Source: a virus
Length of the DNA: 33,882 nt
Virus record (IMG/VR): IMGVR_UViG_3300033145_001552
Coordinates: 1 to 33,882 of that record
Strand: one strand, 5' to 3'
A program made the translations under genes and the position numbers. This document shows, one piece after another, positions 28,831 through 33,882 of this stretch. Position 1 is the stretch's first letter. Every line of letters begins with the position of its first letter. Under the pieces are notes generated by a model, which saw only the letters and a program-made list of their open reading frames with translations, searched no databases and had not been told where the DNA came from.

Positions 28831-29010
28831 ATGAAATTGAAATTTATTCGCAATAGCAAATTATGGATACCGAACTTGGGAGTTTATAACCCTGAGGAAA
28901 TAGTAGAGATAGCTGATAAGGCAGTAGCTAAAAAAATGTTAGCTACTGGTTATTTTGAAGAGATAAAAGAAAAAAAATTAAAATCTATAAAGGAAGGAGA
29001 TGATAAATAA
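28831..29010 (+). CDS. small tail-region protein, 59 aa
   Basis: AAGGAAGGTGATTTT precedes ATG 28831. The product has NLGVYNPEEIVEIADKAVAK and a C-terminal lysine-rich end. Small proteins of this kind, with YNPEE and DK..AK..L..GYFE, occur before the tail tube gene in related phages. It overlaps the tube gene start by one base (TAATG). Confidence 0.5.
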   Translation: MKLKFIRNSKLWIPNLGVYNPEEIVEIADKAVAKKMLATGYFEEIKEKKLKSIKEGDDK

Positions 29011-29582
29011 TGGCTATAGGCGCAAGAGGCCATTTAGGCTTAGGAAAAGAGACTACTTGGGGAACTGAAGCAGCAGCAAACAGATATTTACCGATAATAT
29101 CAGAAAGTATTACTACTGATATTGAACAGATTATATCAGGAGCACAAAGAGGCATAATTGATGAACCAGCAAGTTATTCTGGGCTAAAAACTCATGTTGG
29201 GGATATAGTCTTGGAAGTGCATCCAGTAAGTATAGGGGATATCTTACGGAGTGCACTTGATGAGCCTACATCAGCCGTATATGATAGCGGTCTTTTGGCT
29301 TATCAACACGAGTTTGTTCCCCGACAGGATGATTTTGCCACTGATTGTCCTGTATGCCCTTATACTATTGAGGTATATCGGGATAATGGAAATGCGTTTC
29401 AATATAAAGGAGCTGTAGTTAATACTCTTAATTTCAGCTTTGGAGTAGATGAAAAAATACTGAAAGCTACCGCTGGAATAATAGCTAAGGAACAAGGAAG
29501 TATAACTAAAACCAGTCCATCTTTTGAAACTGAAAATCCCTTTACGTGGGACAATATACAGAGATGCAGCAAGGACTGTTGA
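29010..29582 (+). CDS. major tail tube protein, N-terminal fragment
   Basis: AAGGAAGGAGATGATAAATA precedes ATG 29010. The N-terminus (GARGHLGLGKETTWGTEAAA, then YLPIISESITTDIEQI) and the following beta strands are typical of phage tail tube proteins, which stack into the tail tube. The reading is normal up to FETENPFTW at 29526-29549 and then meets a stop at 29580. The rest of the tube domain is in another frame from about 29548. Confidence 0.8.
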   Translation: MAIGARGHLGLGKETTWGTEAAANRYLPIISESITTDIEQIISGAQRGIIDEPASYSGLKTHVGDIVLEVHPVSIGDILRSALDEPTSAVYDSGLLAYQHEFVPRQDDFATDCPVCPYTIEVYRDNGNAFQYKGAVVNTLNFSFGVDEKILKATAGIIAKEQGSITKTSPSFETENPFTWDNIQRCSKDC

Positions 29583-29862
29583 TATAAGTGCGGTATTTGA
29601 TTTTACAGACCAAACTCAGTTCGATAAGTTTATTTCTGGAACTGAGCAGGCTTTCGAGATTACCTTTGAAGGGGCAGAAATTGAAACGGGGCATAATTAT
29701 ACTCTAAAGATTGAGATGCCCAAAGTAAGATATACCGCATTTCCTATTAACATTGGAGGTCCAGGAAGGATAACTTGTAGTGTATCTGGAAAAGCGAAAT
29801 ATAGTATTGCAGATGGTTATGCAATTAAAATAACCCTCATAAATGAAGAAACAAGTTATTAG
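29524..29862 (+). CDS. major tail tube protein, C-terminal fragment
   Basis: The conserved part starts near 29548 (GTIYRDAARTVDISAVFDFT), so the ATG at 29524 is not a true start. DFTDQTQFDKFISGTEQAFE and the final strands (GRITCSVSGKAKYSIADG, IKITLINE) complete the tube domain. A stretch of about 40 residues, which in such proteins lies between NPFTW and (G)TIYRD, seems to be missing, together with a frame change. Confidence 0.78.
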   Translation: MKLKIPLRGTIYRDAARTVDISAVFDFTDQTQFDKFISGTEQAFEITFEGAEIETGHNYTLKIEMPKVRYTAFPINIGGPGRITCSVSGKAKYSIADGYAIKITLINEETSY

Positions 29863-29890
29863 TATAAAATACTTAACGAAAGGAGTAATT

Positions 29891-30190
29891 ATGGCTAAGA
29901 TTAAAATTGGCAATAGAGAATTTGAAGTTGATAAATTTAATATAAATGATATTATGACCCTTGATGAAAAAATAGGAGATATTACTAAATTAGGGCAAGA
30001 GGAAAAACTTAAGGATAAGCTTAAAAACATTAGGTATGTCATTTGGTATGCTCTACAAAAGAAAAATAAAAAGATTACTGAGGAAGAAGTAGGGGAAATG
30101 ATAGTTATGTCTGAATTGGGAAAAATCATTGAACAATTTATGAAGGCAATAGATATTGCTGGAAACCCTACTGTAACCCCAAAGAAGTAA
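29891..30190 (+). CDS. tail assembly chaperone, gpG-like
   Basis: I chose ATG 29891 after GAAAGGAGTAATT; the longer reading from 29843 lies in the tube gene. The 99-residue protein (IKIGNREFEVDKFNINDIMT, then KKNKKITEEEVGEMIVMSE) sits before the tape measure where gpG-type chaperones always lie. It holds the tape measure during tail assembly. Near its end a slippery site (30178-30184) allows the longer gpGT form. Confidence 0.78.
   Translation: MAKIKIGNREFEVDKFNINDIMTLDEKIGDITKLGQEEKLKDKLKNIRYVIWYALQKKNKKITEEEVGEMIVMSELGKIIEQFMKAIDIAGNPTVTPKK
30178..30184 (+). promoter_or_regulatory. -1 ribosomal frameshift site CCCAAAG
   Basis: In the gpG frame the codons are ACC CCA AAG AAG TAA, which forms C-CCA-AAG, an X-XXY-YYZ heptamer. 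A -1 slip gives CCC AAA GAA GTA, which joins the next ORF through its ATG in frame. It is the analogue of GGGAAAG in lambda. Confidence 0.75.
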
Positions 30191-30351
30191 TGAAAATTTT
30201 GGCTTATGCTTATGGTTGGGGATATCAGGAGATTATTTATATTCCGTTGAATAGATTGAAAGTAATAATGCCCGAAGCTATTGAACGGTATAAAGGGAAA
30301 TTATTGTTAGAAAAGGCTATACTCTCCTTTTTAGGCATAAAGGATGTATAG
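30190..30351 (+). CDS. gpT-like extension of the tail chaperone
   Basis: This 53-residue ORF (MKILAYAYGWGYQEIIYIPL..., then LGIKDV) starts as TAATG after gpG and is in the -1 frame, so it can be made as the fusion gpGT by slippage at 30178. Its short aromatic N-terminal part resembles the T segment of such chaperones. It may also be translated alone from ATG 30190. Confidence 0.7.
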   Translation: MKILAYAYGWGYQEIIYIPLNRLKVIMPEAIERYKGKLLLEKAILSFLGIKDV

Positions 30352-30376
30352 CTATTTCTTTAGTGAGGTGAAGTAA

Positions 30377-32923
30377 TTGGCTGGTGAAGAATTAGTAGTA
30401 AATATCATTGGTAATGCCTCAAAACTGAAAAGTGAGTTAGAGAAGGCCAGTACCGAAGTTAATAAATTTGCTACAAAAGTAAAAAGTGCTGGAAAAACTA
30501 TGACCGTTATAGGCGGGGCAATTACTGCTGTAAGTATAGGTTTAGTGAAAATGGCAAGCGACGCAGAAGAAACAAGTAGTAAATTTGCGACTGTTTTTCG
30601 AGATGTATCAGAAGAAGCAGAAAAAACCGCTAAAAATCTTGCTGATAGTTTTGGTCTAAGTTCCAATAAAGCGAAACAATTATTAGCTGATACTGGAGAT
30701 TTATTAACTGGTTTTGGATTTACTGGAGAGGCTGCTCTTGATTTAGCAACAAAAGTCAATGAGTTAGCTGTGGATTTAGCGTCTTTTACTAATTATAGTG
30801 GGGGAGCTGAAGGGGCAAGTGCAGCCTTAACGAAAGCATTACTCGGAGAAAGAGAATCACTTAAAAGTTTGGGGATATCTATTTTAGAAGCTGATGTTAA
30901 ATCAAAAGTGCTTGAACTAAGACAGAAAGGAATTACTTTTGAGACTGAAAGACAAGCCAAAGCTTATGCAACCTTATTAATAGCACAAGAACAATCTAAA
31001 AATGCTATTGGTGATTTTTCTCGGACCAGTGAAAGTTTTGCTAACCAAATGCGGATATTAAAAGCAAGATTAAGTGATGTAGCTATCGAATTGGGGGATA
31101 AATTATTGCCTATTGCAACTGAGTTAATTGGGAAAGCAAAAGATATTGTTGAGAAAATTTCTATTTGGATAAAAGAAAATGCAGAATTAACCGAAAAAAT
31201 AGTTAAATGGGCTGCTGGCTTAGGGGCAGTATTAGCCGTTCTTGGTCCAATTGCTGTTATACTACCAAGTTTAATTACTGGAATTACATTATTATCGGAG
31301 GCTTTTCTACCTTTTGCTGTTACTGGGGGTATCGTTTTAGGGATTAAGAAACTATCAGAATACTTGAGAGACACTGTAGGGGGAATGCGAGAATTTAGGG
31401 AAGAATTAGACAAATTAACTTTGAAAGAGATTGATAAACAAATTGAAGAGTTAACAAAGTCTGCTGAGCAATTACAAAAGAGGTTTTATGAAATACCAAA
31501 AGGAATCGGTCGTCAAGAAATCCGTACAATGTTAGATGAGATAAATGAACGTTTAGAAATGTTGTATGAGAGAAGAGAAAAACTTACTAAAGCAGAAAAA
31601 GAGGGTATTGAGGTATCTGAGGAAAAAAGAGAGTTAGATGAAGAAATAGCCAAAGGGCAAGAGACTATAAATAAATTGTTGGAAGATTGGAATGAAAAAT
31701 TAAAACTTTATACTAAATATACAGATGAAGCAACTGATATTCAATTAGATTTATTAGATGGTATGTATAGATATACACAAGTTGCAAAGGAATGGAAACA
31801 AGTTAGTTTATACTTTATGGGAACTAGAGATAGCCTTAAAGCAGTAGAAAAAGCGACTGACGAAGTAACTGTATCAGAGGAAACTATGGCTAAAGCCACA
31901 GGCAAAGTTTATGATAAATGGTATGAATTAGCAAAGCTCTGGGATGTCAGACCTGACTTACAAAAATATTTTATCACAAGTAGTAAAGCATTAAAAGAGT
32001 TTGGGAATAATTCCAAAGAAGTAATAAAAACATCTTGGGAAAAATGGAAAGAATTTTTTGATAATTTAAAGCAAAAAGCAGGGACTACAATGACTATCCT
32101 TCAAGATGGTATCGAAGAATTTATAAGTGGATTTAAAACAGGACTATCCAATGCCATCAGTTCTCTTCTTAATATGGGAAAAACTAATTCAGAAATAAAG
32201 GAGCAAATGGCAGAAGAAAATACAAATTTTACAGAAGAAATGGCTAAATTAGAAGAAGAGTATAATCAGGCAAAAATGGCAGGTGATGATGAGGCTGCAG
32301 CTAACGCTATACAAAAAATGAGAGACATAAAAGAAGAACATGCAAAAACTATGCAAGCTTTACAAGACCAATTAGTTACGCCTAAGACGGTTTGGGAACA
32401 GTTCTGGGAATCTCTTAAACAATCAGCGATAAATGCTTTAGCAGATATCATCGCGAGTTGGGCCTGGAAAGCGATAACAGGATTTGTAGGATGGATTTTA
32501 CCTTTTAATAAAGGTGGAGGAATAGGATATGCTTTGGGTGGAGCGGTAAAAATGGCTACTGGAGGTATTGCTAAAAAAATTAAAGGATATCAGTCTGGCG
32601 GGTTAACCGACACCGTTCCTGCTATGCTTACCCCAGGCGAATACGTTATCAGTAAGCCTATGGTGGATGCTATTAAAAGATTTAAAGCGATTCCCTCTAA
32701 TTTAATTGAGGCTATTAGTCGGGGATTGCCTACACCTGTTCCCGCTTTCGCAACTGGGGGACCAGTGGGAACTCCGAATATTGCTTCAACTGCAGGTTTT
32801 GGAACTAATATCAATGTTTATATCTCTGGTAATAATATTTCTAATGAAATTGATTTAAAACATTTAGCTAATAAAGTGAGTGATGAAATTGTAAGAAAAC
32901 TTAATCAGAGGAGAAGATACTAA
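30377..32923 (+). CDS. tape measure protein
   Basis: An 848-residue protein, the longest gene. It starts at TTG 30377 after AGTGAGGTGAAGTAA. It has an N-terminal helical/phage-tail domain (VVNIIGNASKLKSELEKAST), a hydrophobic segment near residues 276-320 (AGLGAVLAVLGPIAVILPSL), long coiled coils, and glycine-rich membrane-active stretches near the end (GGGIGYALGGAVKMATGGIA). It sets tail length and may assist DNA entry. The length would correspond to a tail of roughly 125-130 nm at about 0.15 nm per residue (general rule). It is intact. Confidence 0.92.
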   Translation: MAGEELVVNIIGNASKLKSELEKASTEVNKFATKVKSAGKTMTVIGGAITAVSIGLVKMASDAEETSSKFATVFRDVSEEAEKTAKNLADSFGLSSNKAKQLLADTGDLLTGFGFTGEAALDLATKVNELAVDLASFTNYSGGAEGASAALTKALLGERESLKSLGISILEADVKSKVLELRQKGITFETERQAKAYATLLIAQEQSKNAIGDFSRTSESFANQMRILKARLSDVAIELGDKLLPIATELIGKAKDIVEKISIWIKENAELTEKIVKWAAGLGAVLAVLGPIAVILPSLITGITLLSEAFLPFAVTGGIVLGIKKLSEYLRDTVGGMREFREELDKLTLKEIDKQIEELTKSAEQLQKRFYEIPKGIGRQEIRTMLDEINERLEMLYERREKLTKAEKEGIEVSEEKRELDEEIAKGQETINKLLEDWNEKLKLYTKYTDEATDIQLDLLDGMYRYTQVAKEWKQVSLYFMGTRDSLKAVEKATDEVTVSEETMAKATGKVYDKWYELAKLWDVRPDLQKYFITSSKALKEFGNNSKEVIKTSWEKWKEFFDNLKQKAGTTMTILQDGIEEFISGFKTGLSNAISSLLNMGKTNSEIKEQMAEENTNFTEEMAKLEEEYNQAKMAGDDEAAANAIQKMRDIKEEHAKTMQALQDQLVTPKTVWEQFWESLKQSAINALADIIASWAWKAITGFVGWILPFNKGGGIGYALGGAVKMATGGIAKKIKGYQSGGLTDTVPAMLTPGEYVISKPMVDAIKRFKAIPSNLIEAISRGLPTPVPAFATGGPVGTPNIASTAGFGTNINVYISGNNISNEIDLKHLANKVSDEIVRKLNQRRRY

Positions 32924-32925
32924 TA

Positions 32926-33882
32926 ATGGGAATTAGTATAAAAATAAATGGGACAGATAAGACTCAATATATCGATGCACGGTCTTTATCAATTGTTGAT
33001 GAATTGAACAGTGTTAATACTGCTTCTTTTGATTTTATTTGCAATAATGTCACTGTTGCTCCTGAAGCTGGAGAGGAAGTTTTAATTGAGGAAGGTTCGA
33101 CTAAATTATTCGCAGGTAGAATTATATCTATAGAAGAGAATTTCCTACCACCTAACCTATTAAAGTATAGTGTTGAATGTGTAGACTATTCCCGTGACCT
33201 GAATAAAAAGTTAGTTAATGAGAGTTATATTAATACGTTAGCTGGAGATATTATAAAAGATATCATTAATAAATATACTTCTGGATTTACTTACGTAAAT
33301 GTTGCTGATGGACCAACTATAACCAAAATATCCTTTGATTATATTCAAGTATCGGAAGCTCTTGATAAAATAGCTGAAACCTGTGGTTACCAGTGGTATG
33401 TTGACTATGATAAGGATATTCACTTTTTCCTAAAGACTACTTACCCAGCCTCTTTTCAATTAGATGATGACCAAGCCTATTATCGAGACTTAGTAATTAA
33501 TGTTGATGTATCTCAACTAAGGAATAGAGTATATGTTAAGTCTTCAAAATATGAAACCCAAGATTTTACTGAATTATTTGTTGGAGATGGCGTTACTACC
33601 GAATGGACTTGTAAATATCAAGCTAATCCTACACCTGAACCTTCACTAAAATTAAACGGAGTAAGTAAGACGGTTGGTTGGGATGGTGTTGACAACCCTG
33701 ATGATTATGATTTTATGCTGAATGCTACTACTAAAGTTTTATCACTGGGGACTTATACTTCTACTCCAGCCGATGGTGATGAAATTGTTATTACTTATGG
33801 AGCTGACGTGCCTATTATAGTCAGATGGGATGACCGAGATTCTATTGAGGCAATTCAAGCTATTGAAGGTGGAGATGGTATA
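32926..33882 (+). CDS. tail-tip / baseplate hub protein, N-terminal part (3' end cut by the window)
   Basis: The gene starts two bases after the tape measure stop. It opens ISIKINGTDKTQYIDARSLS, with AGEEVLIEEGSTKLFAGRI, then VECVDYSRDLNKKLVNESYI, LAGDIIKDIINKYT, CGYQWYVDYDKDIHFF, and a beta domain ending EAIQAIEGGDGI at the window edge. This is the N-terminal gp27-like hub found after the tape measure in such phages. The missing continuation is very probably at the start of the window (2-1564), giving a fusion of hub and FN3 tail tip of about 850 residues. Confidence 0.85.
   Translation, partial: MGISIKINGTDKTQYIDARSLSIVDELNSVNTASFDFICNNVTVAPEAGEEVLIEEGSTKLFAGRIISIEENFLPPNLLKYSVECVDYSRDLNKKLVNESYINTLAGDIIKDIINKYTSGFTYVNVADGPTITKISFDYIQVSEALDKIAETCGYQWYVDYDKDIHFFLKTTYPASFQLDDDQAYYRDLVINVDVSQLRNRVYVKSSKYETQDFTELFVGDGVTTEWTCKYQANPTPEPSLKLNGVSKTVGWDGVDNPDDYDFMLNATTKVLSLGTYTSTPADGDEIVITYGADVPIIVRWDDRDSIEAIQAIEGGDGI

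Noticed and set aside
467-33423. Many minus-strand open reading frames of 60-150 codons across the window
   Set aside because: Each lies opposite a well-supported + strand gene or an AT-rich control region, has no ribosome binding site of the kind seen on the + strand, and has an amino-acid composition typical of antisense frames.

Overview
The window reads as a nearly complete genome of a siphovirus-like tailed phage. It is AT-rich, and every supported gene lies on the + strand in one direction, closely packed with many ATGA/TAATG overlaps. The structural set (portal fused to a Mu gpF-like domain, HK97-type capsid, HK97 gp10-like protein, tail tube, gpG/gpGT chaperones, tape measure, FN3 tail tip), the XhlA-like holin with a GH73-type glucosaminidase, YopX proteins and strong AGGAGGTGA-type ribosome binding sites are common in phages of low-GC bacteria, especially Firmicutes-like hosts. 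The exact host cannot be read from the sequence. I see no integrase, repressor, attachment site, tRNA gene or CRISPR array, so nothing points to lysogeny.

Layout. 2-1564 is the C-terminal part of a tail-tip protein whose N-terminal part appears to be the last gene of the window (32926-33882), so the sequence is probably a circular or permuted genome cut inside one gene. 1571-4989 holds two small unknown genes, a lipoprotein with a transglutaminase-like catalytic triad, and a fibre-like protein that carries a Sec signal peptide. 5004-6101 is the lysis cassette, followed by a calcineurin-like phosphoesterase at 6128. 7262-7705 is a gene-free control region full of dyads and repeats. 7706-8890 holds small early genes closed by a strong terminator, and a strong promoter at 9073-9101 starts the long early/replication operon.

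9133-18912 carries many small genes (zinc ribbons, small membrane proteins, RHH-like and HTH proteins, a possible ssDNA-annealing protein), then a structured element at 13139-13228, an O-like replication initiator with an iteron-type origin inside its coding sequence, a DnaB-like helicase, two YopX paralogues and a VRR-NUC nuclease. 18909-20517 is the terminase pair. A promoter at 20521 precedes the head and tail genes, which run to the end of the window: portal-MuF, HNH endonuclease, prohead protease/scaffold, capsid, connectors, tail tube, frameshifting chaperones, tape measure and tail tip.

The most unusual property is a set of apparent internal losses. Terminase large subunit (its Walker A loop is missing), prohead protease, tail tube protein and the tail-tip gene at the window ends each lack a short stretch and change frame, while neighbouring genes are intact. 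A poly-A run also shifts a tiny gene at 12001. These may be assembly losses, population variants or real defects; raw reads would decide. The best candidates for new biology are the 13139-13228 structured element, the ten-base tandem array at 15635, the control region at 7262-7705 and the exported fibre/transglutaminase-like lipoprotein pair.
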